NCBI GenBank assembly: GCA_041874725.1
Contig: CP097466.1
Span: 868,001 to 932,000 of the forward strand
From: Duganella sp. BuS-21
GTDB lineage: Bacteria > Pseudomonadota > Gammaproteobacteria > Burkholderiales > Burkholderiaceae_D
DNA length: 64,000 bases
Reading direction: 5' to 3'
The position numbers and the translations under genes are program-made. Positions 37,267 to 44,938 of the stretch are shown here, piece by piece; position 1 is the stretch's first letter, and every line of letters begins with the position of its first letter. The notes below the pieces were generated by a model, which worked only from the letters and a program-made list of their open reading frames with translations, was not told the origin of the DNA and searched no databases.

Positions 37267-37935
37267 ATGAATAGTGTGTTTTCACCGTTAGTAAAATCCC
37301 TGTTTGTCGCATTGTTGGCCGTGTCGGCCACCGCTTCCGCTGAAGACAAGAAGCCGGCCCAGCCAGCCGCTGCGAAGATCGATCCCGCCAAAGGCGCCTC
37401 GCTGTACACCGATGGCGACAACGCCCGCGGTCTGCCGGCCTGCGTGTCCTGTCACGGTGCCGGTGGCAACTCCACCATCGCCGTCAATCCAAGGCTGGCG
37501 GGCCAGCACGAAGGCTATCTGTACAAGCAACTGGTGAACTTCACCACCGCCGACCGCCAGCAGCCGGTAATGACCACCTACGCCAAGATGCTGACCGACG
37601 AGGAAAAGCACAATGTGGCGGCCTGGCTGGTGACGCAGGCGCCCAAGCCGGGCGCAGCCAAGAACAAGGAGTCGATCGAACTGGGCAAGAAGATCTATCG
37701 CGGCGGCATCGCTGAAAAGAACGTACCGGCCTGCGCCAGCTGTCACGGCGCCACCGGCGGCGGCATGCCGGTGCAATATCCACGTCTGTCGGGCCAGCAC
37801 CAGGACTACACGGTCGCCCAGCTCGGCCTGTTCAAGGGCGGCACCCGCAAGAGCGCGGAGATGGCCACCATCGCCAAGCGCATGTCCGACGAGGAAATGA
37901 AGGCCGTTGCCGATTACGTGGCGGGCCTGAAATAA
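37267..37935 (+). CDS. Cytochrome c4 (diheme)
   Basis: A 222-aa periplasmic electron carrier with a signal peptide (cleavage after TASA) and two heme-binding sites, CVSCH and CASCH, in duplicated halves of about 90 residues, each ending with a GQHxxY...QL motif and a distal Met. Cytochrome c4 passes electrons from the bc1 complex to terminal oxidases such as cbb3. The maturation genes resB and ccsB follow directly, and the heme gene hemB is nearby on the other strand. Confidence 0.93.
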   Translation: MNSVFSPLVKSLFVALLAVSATASAEDKKPAQPAAAKIDPAKGASLYTDGDNARGLPACVSCHGAGGNSTIAVNPRLAGQHEGYLYKQLVNFTTADRQQPVMTTYAKMLTDEEKHNVAAWLVTQAPKPGAAKNKESIELGKKIYRGGIAEKNVPACASCHGATGGGMPVQYPRLSGQHQDYTVAQLGLFKGGTRKSAEMATIAKRMSDEEMKAVADYVAGLK

Positions 37936-37964
37936 ATTCAGTGCCAGTGAGCGATTGAAAGAAG

Positions 37965-37995
37965 AGGGCGGCTGCAGGTGCGGGCTGCCCTTTTT
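37965..37995 (+). terminator. Terminator after cytochrome c4
   Basis: AGGGCGGC (37965-37972) and GCTGCCCT (37984-37991) pair over 8 bp with one G-U, followed by TTTTT. It separates the cytochrome gene from resB. Confidence 0.7.
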
Positions 37996-38042
37996 GTTGG
38001 TATGCTGCCGCTGCCACTATATTTTTGAGAATCCGAGTCCGC

Positions 38043-40130
38043 ATGAGTAGCCCCAGCACCACCGGCATCCAGCTGAACACGCGTCGTCCCCTCGTCGGTG
38101 AAGTCGTTGAACTGATTTCCTCCATGCGCTTTGCCATCGCCCTGCTGGCGATGATCGCCATCGCCGCCGTGATCGGCACCGTGATGAAGCAGGGCGAGGC
38201 CAGCACCAACTACATCAACCAGTTCGGCCCGTTCTGGTACGAGGTGTTCCGCAAGATCGGTCTGTACGGCGTCTACTCGGCCTGGTGGTTCCTGCTGCTG
38301 ATGGGCGCGCTGGTGACCTCGACCACGCTGTGCATCGTGCGCAACGCGCCCAAGATGATGAAGGACATGCGCAGCTGGCGCGAGAACGTGCGCGAGCAGT
38401 CGCTGCTGAACTTCCACCACAAGATGCAATGGCGTTCGCCGCTGGCGCGCGCCGCGCTGGCGCAGCAGAGTGCGGCGCGCCTGAAGGACGCCGGCTACCA
38501 GGTCAAGCTGGTGGAGAAGGAGCACGGCACGCTGGTGGCCGCCAAGCAGGGCGCGGCCAACAAGTTCGGCTACATCTTCGCCCACTCGGCGATTGTCATC
38601 ATCTGCCTGGGCGGCCTGCTTGATTCGGATATCCCGATCCGTCTGCAGGAATGGTTTCTGGGCAAGACGCCGTTCAGCGGCAGCGGCCTGATCGCGCAGA
38701 TCCCGGCGCAGCATCGCCTCAGCACCAGCAATCCCACCTTCCGTGGGAATACCATGATTCCTGAAGGGCAGAACAGCAACACCGCCATCCTGAGCCGTCC
38801 CGACGGCGTGTTGATCCAGGAACTGCCGTTCACCATCCACCTGAAAAAATTCACCATCGACTTCTACAGCACCGGCATGCCCAAGCTGTTCGCCAGCGAT
38901 GTCGAGGTGCGCGACAGCCAGACCGGCGCAACGGTCAAGGCCACCATCGAGGTCAACAAGCCGCTGATCTTCAAGGGCGTGGCGATCTACCAGTCCAGCT
39001 TTGAAGACGGCGGCAGCAAGCTCAGGATGACCGGCTTCCCGATGGCCGGCAGCGACAGCCAGCGCTTCGAGCTGGCCGGCGAAGTCGGCGCCACCACGCC
39101 GCTGAATGAGGCCTACACCGTCGAGTGGTCGGGCTTCCGCCCCTTCAACGTGGAAAACGTCGGCCCCACCGACGATCCGCGCGCGGTCAAGAAGGGCAAG
39201 AGCCTGCAGGAAGAACTGGGCCAGCACATGGGCTCGGCCGGCAAGAACGCCAACAACAAAGACCTGAAGAACGTCGGCCCGAGCGTCAGCTACAAGTTGC
39301 GCGACAAGACCGGCCAGGCGCGCGAATACCAGAACTACATGCAGCCGGTGACGGTGGACGGCGCCACCGTGTTCCTGGCCGGCATGCGCGCCAACCCGTC
39401 GGACAATTTCAGCTACCTGCGCATTCCGGCCGACGACGCCCACGGCGTGACCGAATGGATGCGCCTGCGCGCCGCGCTGCAAGACCCGGCCCTGCGCACG
39501 GCCGCCGCCCAGCGCTACGCCGAGCGCGCCACGCCGCAATCGGCCAAGGGCGACGCCTTGCGCACCCAGTTGCAGGCCTCGGCCGAGAAGAGCTTGTCGA
39601 TCTTCGCCGGCAGCGAGAAATCGGCCGGCTTCGTGGCCATTTCGCAATTTCTGGAGAAGATCCCGGCGGCCGAGCAGGAAAAGGCCGCCGACGTGGTCAT
39701 GAAGATCCTCAACGGCAGCCTGTGGGACCTGTGGCAGGCGGCCCGCGCCAAGGATGGCCTGGCCCCGGTGAGCGAGGACGAAAGCCATGCGCGCTTCCTG
39801 CAACTGGCCACCAACGCCTTGTCGGACGCATTCTTCTACGGCGCCCCGGTCTATCTGCAACTGGAAGACTACACCCACGTGCAGGCCTCGGTGTTCCAGG
39901 TGACCCGCTCGCCGGGCAAGAACGTGGTCTACCTCGGCTGCCTGTTCCTGGTGCTGGGCGTGTTCGCCATGTTCTACATCCGCGAACGCCGCCTGTGGAT
40001 CTGGATCAAGGACGAGGCCGAGGCCGGAGGCGCCAGCGCGGCCCTGATGGCCATGAGCACCCAGCGCAAAACCTTGGACTTCGAGCGTGAATTCGCCACA
40101 CTGAAAGAAAAGCTGCCACAATCGGCTTAA
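38043..40130 (+). CDS. resB: Cytochrome c biogenesis protein ResB
   Basis: A 695-aa membrane protein of System II cytochrome c maturation, which with CcsB carries heme to the periplasm and ligates it to apocytochromes. Three TM helices lie near the N-terminus (SSMRFAIALLAMIAIAAVIG; YSAWWFLLLMGALVTSTT; FGYIFAHSAIVIICLGGL), followed by a large periplasmic domain and a last TM (NVVYLGCLFLVLGVFAMFYI). I use the ATG at 38043, not an in-frame TTG at 38025. It is followed by ccsB after 12 bp. Confidence 0.93.
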   Translation: MSSPSTTGIQLNTRRPLVGEVVELISSMRFAIALLAMIAIAAVIGTVMKQGEASTNYINQFGPFWYEVFRKIGLYGVYSAWWFLLLMGALVTSTTLCIVRNAPKMMKDMRSWRENVREQSLLNFHHKMQWRSPLARAALAQQSAARLKDAGYQVKLVEKEHGTLVAAKQGAANKFGYIFAHSAIVIICLGGLLDSDIPIRLQEWFLGKTPFSGSGLIAQIPAQHRLSTSNPTFRGNTMIPEGQNSNTAILSRPDGVLIQELPFTIHLKKFTIDFYSTGMPKLFASDVEVRDSQTGATVKATIEVNKPLIFKGVAIYQSSFEDGGSKLRMTGFPMAGSDSQRFELAGEVGATTPLNEAYTVEWSGFRPFNVENVGPTDDPRAVKKGKSLQEELGQHMGSAGKNANNKDLKNVGPSVSYKLRDKTGQAREYQNYMQPVTVDGATVFLAGMRANPSDNFSYLRIPADDAHGVTEWMRLRAALQDPALRTAAAQRYAERATPQSAKGDALRTQLQASAEKSLSIFAGSEKSAGFVAISQFLEKIPAAEQEKAADVVMKILNGSLWDLWQAARAKDGLAPVSEDESHARFLQLATNALSDAFFYGAPVYLQLEDYTHVQASVFQVTRSPGKNVVYLGCLFLVLGVFAMFYIRERRLWIWIKDEAEAGGASAALMAMSTQRKTLDFEREFATLKEKLPQSA

Positions 40131-40142
40131 GCAGGAGAAACT

Positions 40143-41297
40143 ATGGAACTGACCCAATCCCAGCAAACCTATCAGCAGGCGCCCGGCTACTTCAAGCGCC
40201 TGACCGTCACCGACTGGCTGTTCGCGCTGGCCCTCCTGGCCGGCTCGGTCTACGGCCTGCACCGCTACGGCCACTTCATGGACGTCTACGAGCAGGCCAT
40301 CCTGCTGCTGGCCGCGCCGACCTTTGCCGCGCTGGGCTGGCACTGGAAGCCGGTGCGCTGGCTGATGCCGCTGATCGCCTTGCTGTCGCTGTGGGCCATC
40401 TTCATGTACGCCGGCCAACTCGACAACGGCAGCAAGAAATTCTGGCTGCGCATGATGCTGTCGAGTCAATCGGCGGTGCTGTGGATGAGCGTGATGTTCG
40501 TGATTTCCACCGTGTTCTACTGGATCGGCTTTGCCGGCCGCTCGGTTGCGGCATCGAGCATCGCTTCCAAGCTGGCCTGGGCCGGAGTGGTGCTGGGCTG
40601 GACCGCGATGATGGTGCGCTGGTTCGAGTCCTACCTGATCGGCGCCGACGTCGGCCACATCCCGGTATCGAACCTGTACGAAGTGTTCATCCTGTTCTCG
40701 CTGATCACCGCCATGTTCTACCTGTACTTCGAGCAGCGCTACGCCACCCGCCAGATGGGCCCGTTCGTAATGCTGATCATCTCGGCGGCCATCGGTTTCC
40801 TGATGTGGTACACCACCTCGCGCAACGCGGCCGACATCCAGCCGCTGCTGCCGGCGCTGCAAAGCTGGTGGATGAAAATCCACGTGCCGGCCAACTTTAT
40901 CGGCTACGGCAACTTCGCGCTGGCGGCCATGGTGGCCTCGGCCTACCTGCTGAAAACCTCGGGCTACCTGAAGGACCGCCTGCCGTCGGAAGAAGTGCTG
41001 GACGACGTGATGTACAAAGCCATCTCGGCCGGCTTCGCCTTCTTTACCATCGCCACCATCCTGGGCGCGCTGTGGGCGGCCGAAGCGTGGGGCGGCTACT
41101 GGTCGTGGGATCCGAAGGAAACCTGGGCGCTGATCGTCTGGCTCAACTATGCGGCCTGGCTGCACATGCGCCTGATGAACGGCCTGCGCGGCCGTCCGGC
41201 GGCCTGGTGGGCGCTGGTGGGCCTGCTGGTGACCACGTTTGCCTTCCTGGGCGTGAACATGTTCCTGTCCGGTTTGCATTCCTACGGTAAGTTGTAA
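40143..41297 (+). CDS. ccsB: Cytochrome c biogenesis protein CcsB/CcsA (ResC)
   Basis: A 384-aa membrane protein of the heme-handling family. The tryptophan-rich WWD-type motif WGGYWSWDPKETWAL, near the C-terminus, binds heme at the periplasmic face, and conserved histidines flank it. About eight TM helices are visible. AGGAG precedes the ATG. It works with ResB as the synthetase complex. Confidence 0.94.
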   Translation: MELTQSQQTYQQAPGYFKRLTVTDWLFALALLAGSVYGLHRYGHFMDVYEQAILLLAAPTFAALGWHWKPVRWLMPLIALLSLWAIFMYAGQLDNGSKKFWLRMMLSSQSAVLWMSVMFVISTVFYWIGFAGRSVAASSIASKLAWAGVVLGWTAMMVRWFESYLIGADVGHIPVSNLYEVFILFSLITAMFYLYFEQRYATRQMGPFVMLIISAAIGFLMWYTTSRNAADIQPLLPALQSWWMKIHVPANFIGYGNFALAAMVASAYLLKTSGYLKDRLPSEEVLDDVMYKAISAGFAFFTIATILGALWAAEAWGGYWSWDPKETWALIVWLNYAAWLHMRLMNGLRGRPAAWWALVGLLVTTFAFLGVNMFLSGLHSYGKL

Positions 41298-41334
41298 CAT
41301 AAGTTGTAAACGGAAGTTTAATATTCGTGCCCGG

Positions 41335-41367
41335 AGATTGGTGTAAGGTTCAGCCTTAGACCAATCT
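41335..41367 (+). promoter_or_regulatory. Leader hairpin of msrP
   Basis: AGATTGGT (41335-41342) pairs with ACCAATCT (41360-41367), and inside it TAAGG (41344-41348) pairs with CCTTA (41354-41358), with a G-G mismatch and a 5-nt loop. The stem ends 3 nt before the GGAG of msrP, so it could affect ribosome access or mRNA stability. Confidence 0.45.
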
Positions 41368-41379
41368 TCTGGAGCCGAC

Positions 41380-42354
41380 ATGCTGATCAAGCGCAGTGCC
41401 AATGGCATCGACCTGCCATATTCCTCGGAAATCACGCCACGCGAGGTGTACGAGTCGCGCCGCAGCTTCATGAAGCAGATCGCCCTGGGCGCGGTCGGCA
41501 GCGCGGCGCTGCTGGAGATGGCCAACCGCGTAGCCTTTGCGCAAACCGGCGCCAAGCTGCCTGCCAAACTCAACCCGGCCTACTCGGCGCTCGACAAGCA
41601 GACGCCGTTCAAAGACGCCTCCACCTACAACAACTACTACGAATTCGGCACCGACAAGAGCGAGCCGGCCATGAACGCCGGCACGCTGAAAACGCGGCCG
41701 TGGACGGTCACCATCGAAGGCGAAGTCAAGAAACCGATGACGCTTGACATCGATGCGCTGCTCAAGCTGGCGCCGCTGGAAGAGCGCGTCTACCGCCTGC
41801 GCTGCGTGGAGGGCTGGTCGATGGTGATTCCGTGGATCGGCTATTCGTTCTCCGAGATCATCAAGAAGGTCGAGCCGACCGGTAACGCCAAGTATGTGGA
41901 ATTCATCACCCTGGCCGACAAGAAGCAGATGCCGGGCGTCGGCAGCCGCGTGCTGCAATGGCCGTACACCGAGGGCCTGCGCATCGACGAAGCCAACCAT
42001 CCGCTGGCGCTGCTGACCTTCGGCATGTACGGCGACGTGCTGCCGAACCAGAACGGCGCGCCGGTACGCATGGTGCTGCCGTGGAAATATGGCTTCAAGT
42101 CGGCCAAGTCGATCGTGAAAATCCGTTTCGTGAAAGACCAGCCGCGCACCTCGTGGAACCTGTCGGCGCCGAGTGAGTACGGCTTCTATTCGAACGTGAA
42201 TCCGGATGTAGACCACCCGCGCTGGTCGCAGGCCTCCGAACGCCGCATCGGCGAAGACGGCTTCCTGGCGCGCAAGCGCAAGACCTTGATGTTCAACGGC
42301 TACAACGACGTCGCCTCGCTGTACGCCGGCATGGACCTGAAGAAGTTCTACTGA
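41380..42354 (+). CDS. msrP: Protein-methionine-sulfoxide reductase catalytic subunit MsrP
   Basis: A 324-aa molybdopterin enzyme that repairs oxidised methionines in periplasmic proteins. It has a twin-arginine signal ([20 protein letters not shown]) and the Mo-ligating Cys C142 ([11 protein letters not shown]). Length is typical. GGAG precedes the ATG. Its stop overlaps the msrQ start (TGATG), giving translational coupling. A nested hairpin lies in its leader. Confidence 0.95.
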   Translation: MLIKRSANGIDLPYSSEITPREVYESRRSFMKQIALGAVGSAALLEMANRVAFAQTGAKLPAKLNPAYSALDKQTPFKDASTYNNYYEFGTDKSEPAMNAGTLKTRPWTVTIEGEVKKPMTLDIDALLKLAPLEERVYRLRCVEGWSMVIPWIGYSFSEIIKKVEPTGNAKYVEFITLADKKQMPGVGSRVLQWPYTEGLRIDEANHPLALLTFGMYGDVLPNQNGAPVRMVLPWKYGFKSAKSIVKIRFVKDQPRTSWNLSAPSEYGFYSNVNPDVDHPRWSQASERRIGEDGFLARKRKTLMFNGYNDVASLYAGMDLKKFY

Positions 42355-42959
42355 TGCTGAGCGCCCAACAGCTTAGCTGGCTGAAGCGTGCCGTCTTCGC
42401 GCTGGCGCTCGTGCCCTTGCTACGCATGGTGTACCTGACGGTGACCGACCAGTTGGTCGATCCGCTGGAGTTCATCACGCGCGGCACCGGCGACTGGACC
42501 TTGTACTTCCTGTGCATCACGCTGGCGGTGACGCCGCTGCGCAAGCTGAGCGGCTGGAACTGGCTGATCAAGCTGCGCCGCATGCTGGGCCTGTACACCT
42601 TCTTCTACGGCCTGCTGCACTTCACCACCTTCCTCTGGTTCGATCACTTCTTCGATCTGCAGGCGATGTGGAAGGATGTCCTGAAGCGGCCCTTCATCAC
42701 GGTAGGCTTCATCGCCTTCGTGCTGCTGATCCCGCTGGCGCTGACCAGCACCAACGGCATGATCAAGCGCCTGGGCGGCAAGCGCTGGCAATGGCTGCAC
42801 CGCCTGATTTACGTGATCGCCCCGTTGGCCATACTGCACTTCTGGTGGATGAAAGCGGGCAAGCACAACTTCACCCAACCGCTCATCTTCGGCACCATCG
42901 TCGGTGTGTTGCTGCTGATGCGGATCTGGTGGGCGTTGCGCAAGCCAGCTGCACAATAA
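42354..42959 (+). CDS. msrQ: Heme-binding membrane subunit MsrQ
   Basis: A 201-aa integral membrane b-type cytochrome with the ferric-reductase-like fold, passing electrons from the quinone pool to MsrP. Heme-ligand histidines are visible in FFYGLLHFTTFLWFDH, WLHRLIYV and AILHFWW. The start is the ATG overlapping the msrP stop. Confidence 0.94.
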   Translation: MLSAQQLSWLKRAVFALALVPLLRMVYLTVTDQLVDPLEFITRGTGDWTLYFLCITLAVTPLRKLSGWNWLIKLRRMLGLYTFFYGLLHFTTFLWFDHFFDLQAMWKDVLKRPFITVGFIAFVLLIPLALTSTNGMIKRLGGKRWQWLHRLIYVIAPLAILHFWWMKAGKHNFTQPLIFGTIVGVLLLMRIWWALRKPAAQ

Positions 42960-43003
42960 AAAAGCTTCATCACGGTAAGGAGCGTTGCCAAGCCCGGAAG
43001 AAC

Positions 43004-43035
43004 AAAGCCGCCAGCGGGGAGCGGGCGGCTTTTTT
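43004..43035. terminator. Bidirectional terminator of msrPQ and lysA
   Basis: AAAGCCGCC (43004-43012) and GGCGGCTTT (43024-43032) form a perfect 9-bp stem, loop 11 nt, with T on the right (43030-43035) and A before the left arm. It sits between two convergent operons. Confidence 0.85.
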
Positions 43036-43041
43036 GCGGGC

Positions 43042-44316
43042 TTACTTGATCACTGACTCCAGCGCGTACAAGTCGGCTGGATTTTCGCGCTGGCGCACCA
43101 GGTGCGACACGGCGCCGTCGACGATCACCTCGGCTGCGCGGCCACGGGTGTTGTAGTTGGAGGCCATGGTCATGCCGTAGGCGCCGGCCGTGTGCATCAC
43201 CAGCAGGTCGCCGGCTGCCACCGCCAGCGTGCGGTCGCGCGCCAGCCAGTCGCCCGATTCGCAGATCGGGCCGACCACGTCGTATGCCGCGCCGGCTTTG
43301 CCTTGCACCACCGGCTGCATGTCCATCCAGGCCTGGTACAGCGCCGGACGCGCCATGTCGTTCATCGCGGCGTCGACGATGCAGAAGTTCTTTTCTTCGC
43401 CGTGCTTGAGGAACTCCACCTTGGTCAGCAGTACGCCGGTGTCGCCGACGATCGAACGGCCCGGTTCGAAGATGACCTTGATCGGCTTGCCGTCATGACG
43501 TTCCGCGCGCCAGGCGTCGATGCGCGCGAACACGCGGGCCAGGTAGGTGCCGACCGGCACCGGCTCGGACTCGCCAGCCTCGCGGTAGTCGATGCCGATG
43601 CCGCCGCCCATGTCCAGGTGGTGCAGCGCGATGCCCTCCGCGCCCAGCGCGTCGATCAGCTCGATCAGGCGGTCCAGCGCTTCCAGCAGCGGCGCGTCGT
43701 CCAGCAGTTGCGAGCCGATGTGGCAGTCGATGCCGGCCACGTCCAGGTGCGGCAGGCTGGCGGCGGTGCGGTAGGTGGCCAGCGCGTCGTCGAAGGCCAC
43801 GCCGAACTTGCTGGCCTTGAGACCGGTGGCGATGTACGGGTGGGTCTTGGGATCGACGTTCGGGTTCACGCGCAACGAGATGCGCGCTTTCTTGCCCATG
43901 GCGCCGGCCACGTCGTTCAGGCGGTGCAGCTCGGGGATCGATTCGACGTTGAAGCACAGGATGTCGTGCGATAGCCCCAGCCGCATTTCTTCCACGCTCT
44001 TGCCCACGCCCGAGAAGATCACCTTGCGCGGGTCGCCGCCGGCCGCCAGCACGCGCAGCAGCTCGCCGCCGGAGACGATGTCGAAGCCCGCGCCCTGGCG
44101 TGCCAGCAAGTCGAGGATGGCCAGGTTGGAGTTGGCCTTCATGGCGTAGCACACCAGCGCGTCGCGACCCTGGCAGGCGTTGGCGTAGGAAGCGAAGTTG
44201 TTCAGCAGCGCGGCCTTGGAATACACATAGGTCGGCGTGCCGAATTGTTCGGCGATGGCGCTCAGCGCGACGCCTTCAGCGTGCAGCACGCCGTCTTGAT
44301 ACGAAAATTGCGACAT
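43042..44316 (-). CDS. lysA: Diaminopimelate decarboxylase
   Basis: A 424-aa PLP enzyme making L-lysine from meso-diaminopimelate. The PLP lysine is K60 (YAMKANSN), and the alanine-racemase-like barrel shows HIGSQL, GGGIGIDY and EPGRSIV motifs; the C-terminal domain has GPICESGD. It starts 9 bp after lptM on the same strand. Confidence 0.95.
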   Translation of the reverse strand: MSQFSYQDGVLHAEGVALSAIAEQFGTPTYVYSKAALLNNFASYANACQGRDALVCYAMKANSNLAILDLLARQGAGFDIVSGGELLRVLAAGGDPRKVIFSGVGKSVEEMRLGLSHDILCFNVESIPELHRLNDVAGAMGKKARISLRVNPNVDPKTHPYIATGLKASKFGVAFDDALATYRTAASLPHLDVAGIDCHIGSQLLDDAPLLEALDRLIELIDALGAEGIALHHLDMGGGIGIDYREAGESEPVPVGTYLARVFARIDAWRAERHDGKPIKVIFEPGRSIVGDTGVLLTKVEFLKHGEEKNFCIVDAAMNDMARPALYQAWMDMQPVVQGKAGAAYDVVGPICESGDWLARDRTLAVAAGDLLVMHTAGAYGMTMASNYNTRGRAAEVIVDGAVSHLVRQRENPADLYALESVIK

Positions 44317-44325
44317 AAGGATGAA

Positions 44326-44481
44326 TTATTGTTGAGGAGCAGCGGTTTCGGAGGTGGGGACAGGGGCATTCCCGCTCTTGGCAGGCTTGGCCGCTGGAGG
44401 CTTGGGCAGGTACAGCGGGCCGGGTTGGCCGCAGCCGCTCAGCAATACGCTCAGGATAATCAAACGGAGAGAGGACTTCAC
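44326..44481 (-). CDS. lptM: LPS translocon maturation lipoprotein LptM (YifL-like)
   Basis: A 51-aa lipoprotein starting with GTG at 44481. It has a short hydrophobic signal and a lipobox ending at C17 (LLSGCGQPGPLYLP). The motif CGQxGPLYLP followed by a Pro/Ala-rich tail is the LptM signature; LptM helps LptD fold and form its disulfides at the outer membrane. The lptM-lysA order with divergent cyaY is common in proteobacteria. Confidence 0.9.
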   Translation of the reverse strand: MKSSLRLIILSVLLSGCGQPGPLYLPKPPAAKPAKSGNAPVPTSETAAPQQ

Positions 44482-44524
44482 GATAAAATCATGGTTTATT
44501 TGAGATTAGATACTGGAGTGTAGC

Positions 44525-44854
44525 ATGGGCGAATCAGAATTCCTGGCGCAGGCGGAAGCCACCCTCAACGCCATCGAGGCCGAACTGGACCGGTTGAACG
44601 ACGAAGACGTGGTCGACGTCGAGTGCAGCCGCAGCGGCAATGTGCTGGAAGTCGAGTTTCTCGACAACGGCAGCAAGATCATCATCAACAGCCAGGCCGC
44701 CATGAAGGAGTTGTGGGTGGCCTCGCGTTCGGGCGGCTACCACTACAAGCAGATCGACGGCCAGTGGATCAACGGCCGTGACAACACCGAGCTGTACGCC
44801 TCCCTGTCCGAGATGGTCTCGGCCCAGGGCGGCGCCAAGGTCAAGCTCGGCTGA
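44525..44854 (+). CDS. cyaY: Frataxin-like iron-sulfur assembly protein CyaY
   Basis: A 109-aa frataxin with an acidic first helix (EAELDRLNDEDVVDVE) for iron binding and the conserved beta-sheet segments SKIIINSQAAMKELWVASRSGGYHY and WINGRDNTELYASL (in part). It modulates IscS activity. It is divergent from lptM across only 43 bp, which must hold both promoters. Confidence 0.94.
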   Translation: MGESEFLAQAEATLNAIEAELDRLNDEDVVDVECSRSGNVLEVEFLDNGSKIIINSQAAMKELWVASRSGGYHYKQIDGQWINGRDNTELYASLSEMVSAQGGAKVKLG

Positions 44855-44935
44855 CGTCATGCCCGCGTAGGCGGGAATCCATGCTGCGCGTGTGCCGCCA
44901 GCGTTGCATAGGTTCCCGCCTGCGCGGCAACGACA
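44855..44935. repeat. Dispersed palindromic repeat, full copy (D)
   Basis: GTCATGCCCGCGTAGGCGGGAATCCATGC on the left and TTCCCGCCTGCGCGGCAACGAC on the right (both in part) form an imperfect palindrome between the convergent cyaY and mrcA. It diverges most in the middle (TGTGCCGCCAGCG). Confidence 0.65.
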
Positions 44936-44938
44936 ACA

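Noticed and set aside
37938..41573. A 1211-codon minus-strand open frame across resB and ccsB
   Set aside because: Same type of shadow; the plus-strand genes have clear membrane and heme motifs.
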